Below are positions 1 to 11,462 of a stretch of 64,000 bases of DNA, piece by piece. Position 1 is the stretch's first letter. Each line of letters starts with the position of its first letter. The position numbers were made by a program, and so were the translations under genes. Under the pieces are notes generated by a model. That model was not told the origin of the DNA and did not search any database. It saw nothing but the letters and a program-made list of their open reading frames with translations. The stretch is from Channallabes apus. Lineage: Eukaryota; Chordata; Actinopteri; Siluriformes; Clariidae. The stretch lies in the NCBI GenBank assembly GCA_030522415.1, contig CM060108.1, positions 53,174,452 through 53,238,451 on the forward strand, written 5' to 3'.

Positions 1-573
1 GTTAAATAATAGTCTAATTTTCAGTTTCTTCTACCTTCCATTTCAATCATATCTACTCAATTATTTTACTCATTTTCACTTGGGGTAACCTTGCATTAAC
101 TTATGATTTTCATTACATTTACTCAATTTTGTACATTATTGTACTAAAAAAAGTTATTCAGGTCTACTTAATTTTTTTACTGACTTGTACTCAATTCATG
201 AAGTATATTTTACATGATTTTTTAAATTTTTAGATTGATATTGATATTTTTAAGTGTAAAAATGTTTCACCAAAAAAATTTAGTACAGCATAGTTTTATT
301 TTTTAGAGTGTAAGTATCTAGTGCAAAACACTAAATAATTTATTAGATAATTAATTTTCTATTTTCCATTTTCTATGCCTGCCATTTCCTCAAACGTAAA
401 AAGAACTACAAATTCAACATTCATCTTTGATTGTACACATAAGTGTAGTACATAATTTAAATCTGTAAAAGGTTTTCTTCTATTAATGCACACTCACAAT
501 ATGGGTATTATCTCACAATACAGTATGTGACCCACTGCACTAAAACATTACAGAAAAAACACCATACGTTAGC

Positions 574-604
<31 letters not shown>

Positions 605-979
605 AATCTTCTCACACAGGTTTTATGTCACCATTTCCCATTTGTGTATAATAGTGAAAATCTAGAGTGGTGATGGTACTAATTACATAAAAGCTTTCCA
701 TAGAACACAACAACGACATAGAATTAAACTCACATGTCATACAATTAAAAAGTAAAGGTAAAATTAGAGTAGCTGAGATAACCTTAAACATGACTTTTTA
801 TCTAATAATATTAAGATAAAGTGTTATTTTTATTTATGAAATAACACAGGTTAATTTAATATTATTAGTTTAGAAGACATTAGAAGGCATGTTTCTAAAA
901 TATTTATCAAATATTTAGCAAAAATAATAATCATCATCATCACTGACAATCAGGTAAAGAGTACAATAAAATAAACACT
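1..979. other. AT-rich flank downstream of cyp8b1 copy 1
   Basis: No gene seen. It is the 3' side of the minus-strand cyp8b1 copy 1. The plus strand reads TTTATT near 830, i.e. a minus-strand AATAAA about 150 bases past the stop codon, a plausible poly(A) signal. A GT microsatellite lies at about 573-601. The part from about 600 to 800 resembles 31960-32250 next to copy 2, so it belongs to the duplicated block. Confidence 0.6.
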
Positions 980-2521
980 TTAGGACCTGAGTCTATATCT
1001 GAATGGGATGTCACGTGCTGGCTGCATTGTCCCGAATCCCCAACGCCTCACATCAATATCTGGGATCTCTTCATCTGGGTTTTTCAACTCAAAGTCAAAA
1101 TATGTAAGCATGAGGAAGATGAACTGCTTGAGCTCGTTGACTGCGAAGAACCTCCCGGGACACATGCTGATCCCGGCACCCCACGGCATGTTGTAGTACT
1201 TCAGTTTTTTTCCTCCTTTGTAGAATTCGGTCTTTTTCCCACCTTCAGGTGTGAGGAAGCGGTTGTATTTAAAGGTGTGTGGATCAGGGTGCACCTCCGG
1301 GTCAATCTGGACAGCAGTGTAAGGGAAGAGGCCTACGCGGTCACCTTTGCGGAACTTGTATTCTTGCCCGTTGTACATTTTCAGGGTCATGTCTTCCATT
1401 ATACCTCGTGTGAGCATGGGAGCAGCTGTCATGCGCAGGATCTCATCCACGGTGCTGTCCAGAACCGGGGTTTTCAGCAGCATGTCTCTGGTCAGGTTAA
1501 TCAGTGGACCACCACGCCTCACCTCCTGTCCGGTTTGACGGAGGACCTCATCAACCTCGTTTTTCACAGCCTCCATGGCTTCTGGGTGCTTCATGAGGAA
1601 CAGGAGAAGCCAGAATGATGTGGGACCCGTGTTACTCTGGGACACCCACAGGAGCAAGAACATGTATCTGTCCAGCATGGACTCAGGCACTGCACGCTCA
1701 GCACGCACATGATAGGATTCAGACACCCAGTAATTTATGTTCTCTTTGGTCTTTATCTTCTCCACAGCGAGGACTTTCCAAAAAAGTCTTTTCAGCCGTT
1801 CTGCTTCCATTTTCTCAGATGGTCCCAGAACTCCATAGGCCAGCTTTGGGAAAAGTTGATCATATTTACGGAACTCATAAAAGAGCTCATTTGATTCCTT
1901 TCGGTCAACTTCTTTTGCTTTATCCACACTTTCTGAAGTATTTGCTACTTCATTTCCATAAAGTGCCAGATATCCAGCACGGAACACTATGTTGTAACAA
2001 TAAATGAAAAGCTCGTCCTCCTGCCACTGCCTTTCATCATTATTATTTCCAGACCCGATATTGTGCAACATGAGGTTCTGCAGATTGTTCATCATTGATT
2101 GAGTTAACACCACCAGGCCCTCACCCATCAAATGCTTGTTGCTGGAAGCCTGAATGAGCTTGTGATCTTCTTCTATGTGATGGTAGCCAAAAACACGCCT
2201 GACCAGGAACTTTGCAAACTCAGCAAAGTCCATCTTGCTCCGGGCCTCCTTAATAACTGAGCCGAAAGAATGGGGGTCCATGATGAAGGTGAAGTAAAAC
2301 CCCCCTAGCAGCACAGTGAAAATATCTCCGTGCTTTTTTCTCATCTTCTCCAGAAACTTTGCAGTGTCTCTCCTGAACTCCAGAACATGTCCCAGCCATG
2401 GGAGAAGACCTTTATCCAGAGGAGGTTCTCCAGACTTTCGTTGGCGAAAGGCTCCAAGAATGTAAAGTCCTCCAAGCAGAGAGATAAGTAAAGCAAGTAG
2501 AATTTGCAGCAGAACGCTCAT
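980..2521 (-). CDS. cyp8b1: Sterol 12-alpha-hydroxylase, cytochrome P450 family 8B (tandem copy 1)
   Basis: Single-exon P450 of 513 residues. CYP8B1 is a microsomal enzyme that adds the 12-alpha hydroxyl to bile-acid intermediates and so sets the cholate-type fraction; the mammalian gene is also intronless. Seen here: an N-terminal membrane anchor (about residues 3-25), a Pro-containing hinge (PPLDKG), an I-helix with the CYP7/CYP8-type SQSNTGPTSFW replacing the usual acidic-Thr motif (about 303-313), a K-helix ExxR (E360, R363), and the heme loop PWGAGISMCPGRF with the ligand Cys at 454. An in-frame ATG 54 bases upstream is rejected: it adds a charged, low-complexity stretch before the anchor and is absent in copy 2, which starts at the equivalent MSVLLQ. 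There are no stops or frameshifts. It is about 92% identical to the copy at 32541..34082. The symbol is by family; the exact fish paralogue name (cyp8b1/2/3) cannot be set here. Confidence 0.95.
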   Translation of the reverse strand: MSVLLQILLALLISLLGGLYILGAFRQRKSGEPPLDKGLLPWLGHVLEFRRDTAKFLEKMRKKHGDIFTVLLGGFYFTFIMDPHSFGSVIKEARSKMDFAEFAKFLVRRVFGYHHIEEDHKLIQASSNKHLMGEGLVVLTQSMMNNLQNLMLHNIGSGNNNDERQWQEDELFIYCYNIVFRAGYLALYGNEVANTSESVDKAKEVDRKESNELFYEFRKYDQLFPKLAYGVLGPSEKMEAERLKRLFWKVLAVEKIKTKENINYWVSESYHVRAERAVPESMLDRYMFLLLWVSQSNTGPTSFWLLLFLMKHPEAMEAVKNEVDEVLRQTGQEVRRGGPLINLTRDMLLKTPVLDSTVDEILRMTAAPMLTRGIMEDMTLKMYNGQEYKFRKGDRVGLFPYTAVQIDPEVHPDPHTFKYNRFLTPEGGKKTEFYKGGKKLKYYNMPWGAGISMCPGRFFAVNELKQFIFLMLTYFDFELKNPDEEIPDIDVRRWGFGTMQPARDIPFRYRLRS

Positions 2522-3390
2522 GGTGTTTAATCTCTCTATCTCTCTCTTTCTCTCTCTTAGAGTGGCATGTGTCATATGAGCTGTTCCTGTTGGTGGCTCT
2601 ATTTAAACTCACTGACTCCAACCCTTGCCTGGATTTTGAAATCCAATAGGTCTAGTTTGTGAATATATAATAACCAGAAGTTCCAGTTTTTTTGTCTATA
2701 CAAACTCATCACTCCTTTGCTTTCAAGACCTGCAAGCTGAGACATAGAGTATCTAATCTCCAAGTAGCAATGGAAATGTTTACATACTGTAAATAATTGT
2801 GTACATGTAACCTCCATAAACAGTTCATGAATGATTTAATTGTAAAGATAAAAAGTGAATTTTCGATTATGTTCTTTAAGGAATGGAAATCTGAAAGCCA
2901 TTTGCTTGCACTAGTTAGAGATTAAACTTTGGGGGCTAATATGTGATTCCAGACTGGTTTAGATTCATAACCTAGATAAATTATCAGATATGATTGATTT
3001 TGAATTGATTTTGAATTAGCTTAATTTCTGGTAAGAAATTAACCAGCGAAGAAGCACTACACCAGGTCATGACTCTGACGTAAAGGGAGTAAAACTTTAA
3101 TAAAGTAATGTCTAAAAGGCTGGCATGACTATTTTATTTAGGTAATAAAAAACCAAGAGTTATACATTTGTTTTTTAGCCTGTATTTTAAATTCACAAGT
3201 TAAGCACACACGTACAGTAGACACACATTACTGTGTAAACTCCACTATTCTTTTTTGTACTCAGTAGCATCCTATACTTATATTTACAGGGTTGCTCCTT
3301 AATATTTTAAATCACTTAAGCTCAGTACAACTGCATCATTAAATGCATTGGAAGGAAAGGTATGTTTCTTGAGGTATAAAAATACTCTTT
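2522..3390. other. 5' flank of cyp8b1 copy 1, shared with copy 2
   Basis: No ORF of note. A short TC-rich tract precedes the ATG. Patches to about 3010 align with 34083-34600 upstream of copy 2, for example the shared run around 2950 and 34552 containing GCAGACTGG or CCAGACTGG. The rest is AT-rich with nothing recognised. Confidence 0.55.
2596..2616 (-). promoter_or_regulatory. TATA-like box upstream of cyp8b1 copy 1
   Basis: On the minus strand the sequence reads AGTTTAAATAGAG about 80-90 bases upstream of the ATG, a reasonable TATA position for an intronless gene. The aligned stretch upstream of copy 2 reads AGTTCAAGTCAGT, so the motif is not preserved there. Motif match only. Confidence 0.4.
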
Positions 3391-3399
3391 AGTGCCTGC

Positions 3400-4150
3400 T
3401 AGATCAATTGCTCATAGATTCTCTATGGGGTTTAGGTCAGGTTAGTTGGCTGGCCAATATCATGGTCAGCAATCCAATTAGTGTTAGTTTTGGCAGTGTA
3501 GGCAGTTGCTCAGACTTATTGGAAAATAAATTCATCATCTCTATAAATCTTGTAATCCAACAGATCTTCTAGAAGATGACGGCGGTAACTTTAGAGTTTA
3601 AATAAAATAACACAAATACAGTGGACCAACACCCGCAGATGACATGGGTCCCCAAATCATCAATGGCTATAGAAAGTTTTCACAGGACTTCAAGCAGCTT
3701 CTGTTATGTACCTCACCACTCTTCCTCCAGACTCTGGGATCTTGATTTCCAAACGAAATGCACCGTTTACTTTGATCTAAGAAGAGGACTTTGGACCACT
3801 GAGCAACAGCCCAGGTTTTTTCCTCCTAACCCTGTGGACAATGCTTCTGGTGTTGTGTTTGGTTCAGGAGTTGCTTGATACTAGGAATGCAACAGTCGCA
3901 TTTCCTGAAGTTCCAGTTTTCCTTGACAATCTTTTTAAGCCTACATTCATCCCTGTCACACATTTCCCTTTCAAGCAACTTTCCCAGTACGTGCTTCAAT
4001 ACAGCACTCTGTAAACAGACAGCTTTTTCAGCAATACCCTTCTGTGGTTTAATCTCCATGTTGAAGGGTGTTAATGAATATTGTCTGATCAATCATCAAA
4101 TCGGCAGTCTTCTCCATGAATGTGGGTACATTTGCCTTGACTGTCACCTA
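3400..4150 (-). pseudogene. Mariner/Tc1-type transposase relic in the duplicated block
   Basis: Antisense reading of about 3425-3470 gives a decayed form of the transposase stretch around the Asn-Pro-Ile-Glu motif, and the region downstream keeps transposon-like text with many stops. The same relic is recognisable beside cyp8b1 copy 2 (34600-34976 and 37138-37480), especially 3910-4060 against 37270-37400. It therefore inserted before the cyp8b1 duplication. No functional ORF remains. Confidence 0.5.
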
Positions 4151-4904
4151 TAATAATCAAAATTAAAACTAATAAGACTTAAAATATTTCACTTCAAATG
4201 TACTGAATATGGAACATGAGTGAATTCAATTACTGTATGGGAAAAAGAAATTCTGCAATATTCACATTTTTTGAGATGTACTTTTATATAAAGTGACTGC
4301 ACTGCCAAAAGCATAATGGTCCAGTACATGCTGTAAATATCTATAATATAATTATAATGCATAATGCTTTGATTAGCATGAGAAGCATTTTGTTACTGGC
4401 TTATGAACATAATGTACTGTCTATAATTACTGTAGCATCTCTTGAGTGTTGCGGCGCCATTTTTGTCCTTAATTTATTATTAATAACATAGTGTTCAAAA
4501 AACATCCACATCACTTATCTCACAGAACAGATTCTGAGCATTAAACAATCGTCACTGTAAAACAAACAAACAAATAAATAAATAAATGTCCAGATGTACA
4601 TTTTAATTTTAATTGGGACAGATTGTCTAACTATTAGTTTAATTATACTGCCCTCTTATGGTCTTTTCATTTAGTAACTGAAATTGATCTTCTGGTGCTA
4701 TATGTAGCAATCATTGCATTATCAAGTTAAATGAATGTAATTCAGCTCAACAAAACATGACATATATTCATTTCTCTCTTCTACATAATGTACAATTGTG
4801 GTTCTTGCACCTGGTTTTGATTTTTAAAACCGCCAATCTTGGTTTTGTCAAAATTAAATTGTACTCAACATTGGGTGTCCCAGCTCACGAGACCATAACA
4901 TTTA
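4151..4904. other. Intergenic AT-rich DNA, partly shared with copy 2 flank
   Basis: No gene seen. About 4630-4870 matches 37705-38016 and 41553-41600 (shared run TTAATTATACTGCCCTCTTA). This shows that the duplicated block continues to here and that the L2 at 38017 is a later insertion into copy 2. Confidence 0.55.
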
Positions 4905-5670
4905 ATTTAATTCAGTTTTATTTATATAACATCTTTAATAATGGTCATTGTCATAAAGCAGATTTATAGGATTAAAAATAAAAATGCAGTTGCAAGCAAC
5001 GATGAACAGATGCAAGCATCTGGCCATCGCCACCTGGACGCACCACACAACCTGTGTGCCTTTTTGAGCATGTTAAGACCTCCAAAAAGTCAATGCCGCA
5101 TAGGTGTACTGCACAACTTGTGTGCCTTTTGAGCAGGCAAACACCTTTATAAAGTCCTGAAAGCTGATGTACTGTATGGCAAGTTTAAGGCATCTTCAGA
5201 TGTATCTTTCTGGTGCAGCCAGGCGGAGATGGCGCAGGTGCTTCGGCTGTAGGATGTGCAGTGTGTGTAGGGGTGTAGGGTGTAGTGTGTGTGTTTGTGT
5301 GTGCGTGTTTCCAATTAATTCCATTCAGTGATGCACTTGTAGTTTTCGAGTACATTTTTAAAAAAAGACTAACGAATAAACCCTGTAAAATGCTAAACAG
5401 AAAATATTTATACAGTAGGATGTTACTTTACATAATGTAATAAATATAAACACATAAAACCTTTTATGGTTTATTATTGTTTTTATTTATTTATATGGTT
5501 TATTATTGCTTTATTAATTATGAATTTATACAGTTCATACTTTCTATATTTATCTTGTATTGTATTATTGTATTTTATTATTGTATAATTGTTTTTATTT
5601 TAAATTCTTTTCTATTTGCATTTGTTTCTTTTATTTCAGGCAAAAAGCTGTTCCCTGAGAACTAGTGACT

Positions 5671-6456
5671 GCACTGTAAAAAAATTTCATAATTGTAACA
5701 GTAAAATACCGTATAAATGCTACAGAATAAAACCGAATGCTTAGCAATGTAACTTCTCTCTCTTTTAGCTCCAGCTAGTGGGATAAAATGATGCATTCAC
5801 AGAATTGCTGAATTAATTCACTGTGGTTATTCATAATAAAACAAATAGTCCAACAACAACGACAGTAATTGTGTAGCCAGCACAGTAGTGTAGTGGATAG
5901 TACTGTCGCCTTCCACCACCAGGGTCCGGGTTCGATTCCCGTCTCTGTGTGCTTGGAGTTTGTATGTTCTCCCCGTGCTTGGTGGGTTTCCTCCAGGTAC
6001 TAGTCACCCCCCCCCCCCAGTATATAGGATAAAGTTGTATAGATGATGGGTGAGAGGGTGTGAGTACTGAGCTGTAAAAAAAGATGGAAATAAACCGTTA
6101 TTATTACAACATAAATCTTTAAATTAGACAGTTCTGAGCTGTAAAAAACATGGTTATGATCCGTATTTGTTACAATGTAAACCCTGGAATTTGGCGGGAA
6201 TAAACGGTTTTTATAACAACATAAACATGTTAATTAGACAGTTATAAACCGTGAAAAAAAAAATTTAATCTGTAGAAATTTTTACGGTAAACTTTTGACA
6301 ACCACAGCTGCCATTTTTTACCGTAAAATTTTACGGTTTATTATTTTTTTTCGCAGTGCAATAACGGTGCTACCGTATTTTTTACGGTAGAATTCTGGCA
6401 ACCATAGCTGCCGGTTTTTTACTGTAAAATGGACTATTTATTTTTTACAGTGTGCA
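5671..6456. mobile_element. MITE with CACTGTAAAA termini and internal ACGGT palindromes
   Basis: It begins CACTGTAAAAAAA and ends TTTTTTACAGTG, so the termini are inverted repeats. Internally the right half repeats palindromic units such as ACCGTAAAATTTTACGGT and CTACCGTATTTTTTACGGTAG. There is no transposase. A V-SINE fragment sits inside. I could not define a clean target-site duplication. Confidence 0.6.
5875..6063 (+). mobile_element. V-SINE fragment
   Basis: It contains the tRNA-like promoter (GTAGTGTAGTGGATAG as A box; GGTTCGATTCC as B box) followed by the V-domain start (GTTCTCCCCGTGCTTGG). It then decays through a C-tract to ATAGGATAAAG, a remnant of the 3' part. Inserted in the MITE at 5671-6456. 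Confidence 0.65.
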
Positions 6457-6691
6457 GTTGCCCTTGGCTTGCTTAACAGGGACATTCTGATCATTTTAAA
6501 ACCAATGTTCATGATAAAGTGTAGCTGCCCTCAGTCACCACACAAGAAGACAACATGGCGTCTCCTTGCGACAAGATCTCCAGCCAGAAGTGGGACACCA
6601 GAACAGAGTCAGACAGGTCCAGAGGGCAGGAGGGGTTTGGATCACTGGCAGCTCAGGATCGACATGTGTAGCTCAACAAAGAGAGACAGCG

Positions 6692-6724
<33 letters not shown>

Positions 6725-6735
6725 TTAATGAAAGT

Positions 6736-7542
6736 GTGGAAAGACAGCATCCAAAGTTTACTATAATGCTAATATTTATTTGAGTTCGAGAGATTTCATT
6801 TGTAATGAAATGTGCATGTTTTGTCATACCTTAGAAATGTGTCATCTAATGCAATTGCAACAAAATAACATTTTTAACATAAATAAAGTGGTTATATTGT
6901 GAATATAGTGTATTAAACATGAAATTTTATTAAATTGTTTAAAAAATATATACATATGTTGTTATATCTAAGGGTGTAAATGACCATTCAAACCCTTAAG
7001 CACAGAAGTGGGACGTCGTCTTTACCTCCAGCAATAGAGGGCAGTGTTAACATAGATAGCTTATAAACGTTTTTATATGACTTTATTTAAGAAAATGTAT
7101 AAGGAAAACTCTTTAATGGTTATGTTTTGTTTATTCCGTCATGTTAATTCTAATCTGAACACTTTATTCTTATTTATTCATTTTTGTTTGTGTTTTATAT
7201 CACAGACGTTTATTTGGAAGTTCATAACAGGAAGTGTAATGGTGCTGTTTGTGAATGTGAATGCACTTTATACGTACTTTAGACTTAGCATCTGGCTGGT
7301 GTGCACAAGGAGCAGATGTTAACTTGCATGATTAAAGGCTTTCTCCTCCCTCTCAGCTCCTGCCTGATATAGTCTTTACAGTTTTTACCATTTTTTTGTG
7401 TGTAAACTTGATTGTTTAAACATATTATTGCCTTATTATTACTATTTTGCTTTATAAGTTATATTGTTTGCAGTAGTTCATTGTTTAATTGACCATTGGT
7501 ATATTGTATGTTTCTTAATTGCACTCTAAAGCGAGATTGTTA
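6736..7542. other. AT-rich intergenic DNA, nothing recognised
   Basis: No ORF with family resemblance, no RNA gene and no repeat ends recognised. A GA microsatellite precedes it at about 6700-6724. Confidence 0.4.
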
Positions 7543-7555
7543 TTATTTATAGATT

Positions 7556-7673
7556 CATTCATTCATTCATTCATTCATCTTCTATACCGCTTTATCCTGT
7601 ATTTAGGGTCGTGGGGACCTGGAGCCTATCCCAGGAGACTCAGGGCACGAGGCAGGGTACACCCTGGACAGCG
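7556..7673 (-). mobile_element. 5'-truncated V-SINE with 13-bp target-site duplication
   Basis: The minus-strand element keeps only the 3' part (GGTGTACCCTG through ATAAAGCGGTATAGAAG) and the (TGAA)n tail. It is bounded by the direct repeat TTATTTATAGATT at 7543-7555 and 7674-7686, the signature of target-primed reverse transcription. Confidence 0.85.
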
Positions 7674-7686
7674 TTATTTATAGATT

Positions 7687-8280
7687 GTAATTAATAAAAT
7701 CATAAAGGTAGCACTTAAGGAGAGGATGTTTAAAAGATTTTTTTTGTTGTAAATGCTTTCTATACATTTTTAAATATATTATCAGCGTTAAAATAAGTCT
7801 ATTTAGAACATTGTACAGTAGTAAGACAAAGGTATAACAGCCTGTATATTAAAAAGAATGACACAGTGCCATGTAATTTACAGTAAATTTGTATACAGTA
7901 CATTATTGTATATGTTTATTAAATATTTCCATATAATTCATACAATTTACAGGCAAATGTCTATTGTTGTGTTGTTTGTTTTGTTCTTCAGCTGTTACAG
8001 TGCTTTGGATATTAAACCCCCTTTTTAAACATCAGTTAGAGAGTAAAGTGCTTATGTTCAGCTGGGAATGATACAAGGGGAAATCTGTTTGGGCTACTTT
8101 CTGTGTGTAAACGTGAAACACATTATTAAATTATTAAATATGGTGAACACATTATTTCCTATTATTTTTCTAAATATTAGCTAAATATCTGACAATTTCA
8201 TGTCACTGTTTATTAGTGTATGTGATGTTACTGTATGTTGATAACTTGCAGATCTGACATGTTTTTTATATTCTGACATA
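7687..8280. other. AT-rich intergenic DNA, nothing recognised
   Basis: No coding or RNA feature seen. Confidence 0.4.
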
Positions 8281-8701
8281 GAAAATCATATTTCCAGTAT
8301 TACAAAATCAGTCTTTTTCTACCTTAGAAATATTGCCAAGTTCAGGACTCTGTACTGGACTATTGTAATGCATTACTAGGTGGTTGTCCTGCATCCTCAA
8401 TAAACAAGCTTCAGTTAGTCCAGTGGTTCTCAAACTTTTTCTGTCATTCCCCACTTAAGGGGTTGAGCGAATTTTCAAGCCCCACTTGTCAACAAAATAA
8501 TAATGAAATCAGCCAAGTTTACTGTTTATTGAAATATCAATTCCTAAACCAATACGATCAAACACCACCAAGTTAAAAATAGATAAAATACACGTGCAAT
8601 TGTTATAAAAGGCTTACGTTGTCACTTATCTTTACATAATTGACCCCATGTTTATTAGCTGCTCAGCAATCGTTTGTAGTTTTTTTGCACTGGCCAATTC
8701 T

Positions 8702-9007
8702 TTATGCAACTTTGAATGAAGCCATTTGTGCTTTGCTGTCCACTGATTCAGATGTTACCATGCGATTCTCCTGCTGTCTGTATTCTGCCAGCTTTCTTTC
8801 AAAGACGTCCAGTGGTTTATTAACGTGACTGGAGTGTGTTGTCTCTAAGTGTCTTCCTAATTTGTTGGGTCTCATGAGGTCTGCTGCCAGCGGTTTAAGA
8901 CACAAAACACACACGGGTCTCTCTTCTGCCCCCACCATCCCCACCATGAATCCAAGCTGAAGATAGACTTCATTGGGGGGGGCGATATAACCAAAATCTT
9001 CTATCAC
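8702..9007 (-). pseudogene. BED-type zinc-finger fragment of a hAT (ZBED5/Charlie-like) transposase
   Basis: The 101-codon frame reads RPVCVLCLKPLAADLMRP then KLGRHLETTHSSH. This is a C-x2-C...H-x4-H BED-like finger followed by KPLDVFERKL, the arrangement found at the start of ZBED5/Charlie-type transposases. The catalytic domain is missing, so it is a fragment within the hAT element. Confidence 0.65.
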
Positions 9008-9134
9008 GGTAGAAGCTATTTTCTAACTCAATAACGATATATATCACAATATAGCAATTTGTATCTGAAAATGCATAAATAAAAATGAAAACACAAAGAA
9101 ATTGTTTTACATAATTTTATTTTTTTATGTAATT

Positions 9135-9422
9135 TTATATAAACTGTGAATTGCTGAGGTTTGCCGCATTTTTTTTACTTTGGCCATATTCGTTTGGATG
9201 CTTGGATTTCAGATGATAGAAAAGGTTTGACGTGTTTCCACCACTTGTTAAAACAGTGCACTTGTGTACCTTCCAAATCACGTTCATCTCATTCGTATCA
9301 CTTTTCTTATACCCAAACCAATTCCACAACACAGACGATGCACCTTTTTTCTTTACAATCTCCTCTTTGTTGGTTTCGTCACATGTAAGCAAACTCACTG
9401 CTGCTGCACCGTCTTCTTCCAT
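9135..9422 (-). pseudogene. Degenerate BED-finger fragment of a second hAT family
   Basis: Starting at the internal Met (9422), the frame carries SSVLWNWFGYKKSD then GGNTSNLFYHLKSKHPNEYG, the N-terminal BED finger typical of ZBED1/ZBED4-like hAT transposases. The finger's first cysteines appear replaced (VIWKVHKC), so zinc binding is doubtful. It differs in family from 8702..9007, implying a composite element. Confidence 0.6.
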
Positions 9423-11462
9423 TGTCGAAGTGTACTGTATGTGAAGCCAAACCGCAGCACCAAACCGCAGCACCCGATTGAACTGAATATCTGCGCAAAT
9501 ACAGCGCAGCGCGACTATCTGGATAGCGCAGTGATGATCTGGTTTATTTGCGCAGCCCGGTGGATCGCGCAGCGCCGCTCGAATCACAAACCTGCGCAAC
9601 CCGCTGTGTTTTATTTAAAAACAATTTATTTAAAATGTCCGGACTGTTTATGTCAAAGATGAACTAACCTGAGGTGACCAGAAGACGTAGCTTTATCGGT
9701 TAGCCCAATGTAGCGTGAATGGTAAACCCAAACGCGGAAAGAAGCGAGTAGGCAGGATAACCACGCGATTTAGTCTAAGGACTCTCACAAAAGTGGAGCA
9801 AGGGAAAAACACAAATTTAACCCGCGTCCTATAAATACACACACAATAGCAAAAGACAGATGAACCAAATGGTGAGTACTCACGGTTTGCTGAAACGACA
9901 ACCGAAACCGACATGGGCCGAACTCAATGACTGAGCGGTAAGCCATCGTTTGTTTACCTCTTTTATACTTCCTGGTTTGGCGCCCGTCTTACTTCCGGGT
10001 CCTAGTGCCGGGCGCAGATTGAGTGTGCATGACAGTTTAATATTGTTTCTGCCTTGCCATGCCTGGATTGTACGTGCACATCTCAGCGGGGTAAAATGTA
10101 TTTTGATGGTCGGCGCGGTTTATTTCTGTCAGAGTCGCGCAGCGCTGCCCAGTGGGTCACGCAGGTTTGTGATTCGAGCAGCGCTGCTCAAGTTTGTCCG
10201 ACATTAAACCATTATTGTTCCACTATGGTTCCACTTTTTCTCCCGGCCCCCAACTGATGTTATTTTAAATTTACTTGTATTAATGATCCATTTATTTGTG
10301 TGTGATTGTTTAGTTTTGAGCGTACGCTCTTCATTATCAATAAAGAAAAGCATGAATTAGAATAGGTACTTTCCTGTTATTTTCCACTAATTTCCTCCCG
10401 TTCATTGCGCCCCACCTGTCATGTCTGTATTCCCCACTAGTGGGGCGCGCCCCACACTTTGAGAACCACTGAGTTAGTCCAAAATGCAGCCGCCAGGGTT
10501 CTCACTAGATCCAGAAAATATGATCATATAACCCCAATATTATCATCCCTGCACTGGCTACCTGTTCAGTTTAGAATAAATTACAAAATAGTATTACTTA
10601 CATACAAGGCTTTAAATGGTTTATCTCCCACATACCTAACCAGTCTTCTGATACGCTACAATCCACCACGCGCCTTAAGATCACAAAGCTCCGGACTTCT
10701 GGTAGTTCCCAGAATTTCAAAATCTACAAAAGTGGGCGGGGCTTTTTCATATTTAGCTCCAAAGTTTTGGAACAGCCTTCCAGACCGTGTTCGGGGAGCA
10801 GACACGGTTTCCCAGTTCAAAAGTAGACTCAAGACGCATCTCTTTAATCTGGCGTACACGTAACTCATCCCATAACCTCCAGTACATTTAAATGAACACA
10901 CCTATCTAGTGTTGCTAATATAATAAACAGCAGCCACAATAATTTTATTCCACCTGTTTTTTCTTTCTCTACCCATCTGGAGATTGTGCCAGCTCCAGTA
11001 GACAGAGGCCAACCCTATGAGGTTCCTGAGGCATCTCCAGCTGGATTCAGCCTTATGATGGTTGGAGCTCATGCTGCTCCTGAGCTCCCAGGGATCCAGA
11101 ACCCTCTGCACCTACACTCATCCTGGTCCTGAACTGGTTTTTAAAAAATGTTTCCCATTTGCCACCAGAATTGAACAATGACCCTTATAATTCACATGTT
11201 CAATATACTGTAATATAGGCAATGAATGAGAATATAAATAAATACAGTGGTGTGAAAAACTATTTGCCCCCCTCCTGATTTCTTATTCTTTTGCATGTTT
11301 GTCACACAAAATGTTTCTGATCATCAAACACATTTAACTATTAGTCAAAGATAACACAAGTAAACACAAAATGCAGTTTTTAAATGAGGGGTTTTATTAT
11401 TTAGGGAGAAAAAAAATCCAAACCTACATGGCCCTGTGTGAAAAAGTAATTGCCCCCTGAAC

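Larger units (their letters stand above)
4905..6735 (-). mobile_element. Fragmented L2-type LINE 3' region, interrupted
   Basis: The plus strand at 4905-4975 is the reverse complement of the L2 3' end seen elsewhere (GCTTTGAGACAATG then AGCGCTATATAAATAAA). At about 6460-6700 comes reverse-complemented L2 3'-UTR matching 25650-25770. A MITE (5671-6456) sits between. The stretch 4976-5670 is not recognised: it is AT-rich, with two imperfect copies of a CACAACNTGTGTGCC-containing unit near 5045 and 5110. Whether all pieces come from one insertion is inferred. Confidence 0.5.
8421..10471 (-). mobile_element. hAT-superfamily transposon with 8-bp TSD, inserted in L2
   Basis: Terminal inverted repeats are CAGTGGTTCTCAAAC at the left and its near complement TTTGAGAACCACTG at the right. 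The flanking direct repeats AGTTAGTC (8413-8420 and 10472-10479) are exactly 8 bp, as expected for hAT. Removing 8421..10479 restores the L2 reading. Inside are remnants of two different BED-finger transposase N-termini. An inverted repeat of about 35 bp lies at 9569-9606 and 10154-10187. No full transposase is present. Confidence 0.9.
8281..11130 (+). mobile_element. L2-type LINE 3' fragment, split by a hAT transposon
   Basis: 8281-8420 encodes a decayed end of the reverse-transcriptase region (YLRNIAKFR, then a deletion). The element resumes at 10480 with [29 protein letters not shown] and continues to the ORF2 C-terminus (NLAYT, stop near 10861) and the 3'-UTR to about 11130. It is the same subfamily as 38017..41552. 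Most of the element is missing at the 5' side. Confidence 0.8.

Noticed and set aside
2522..2575. Upstream in-frame ATG giving an 18-residue N-terminal extension of cyp8b1 copy 1
   Set aside because: The extension is charged, lies in a TC-rich tract, precedes the signal anchor and has no counterpart in copy 2.
5880..5945. A tRNA gene suggested by A and B boxes
   Set aside because: It is the tRNA-derived head of a V-SINE, with no cloverleaf closure and the V domain following.
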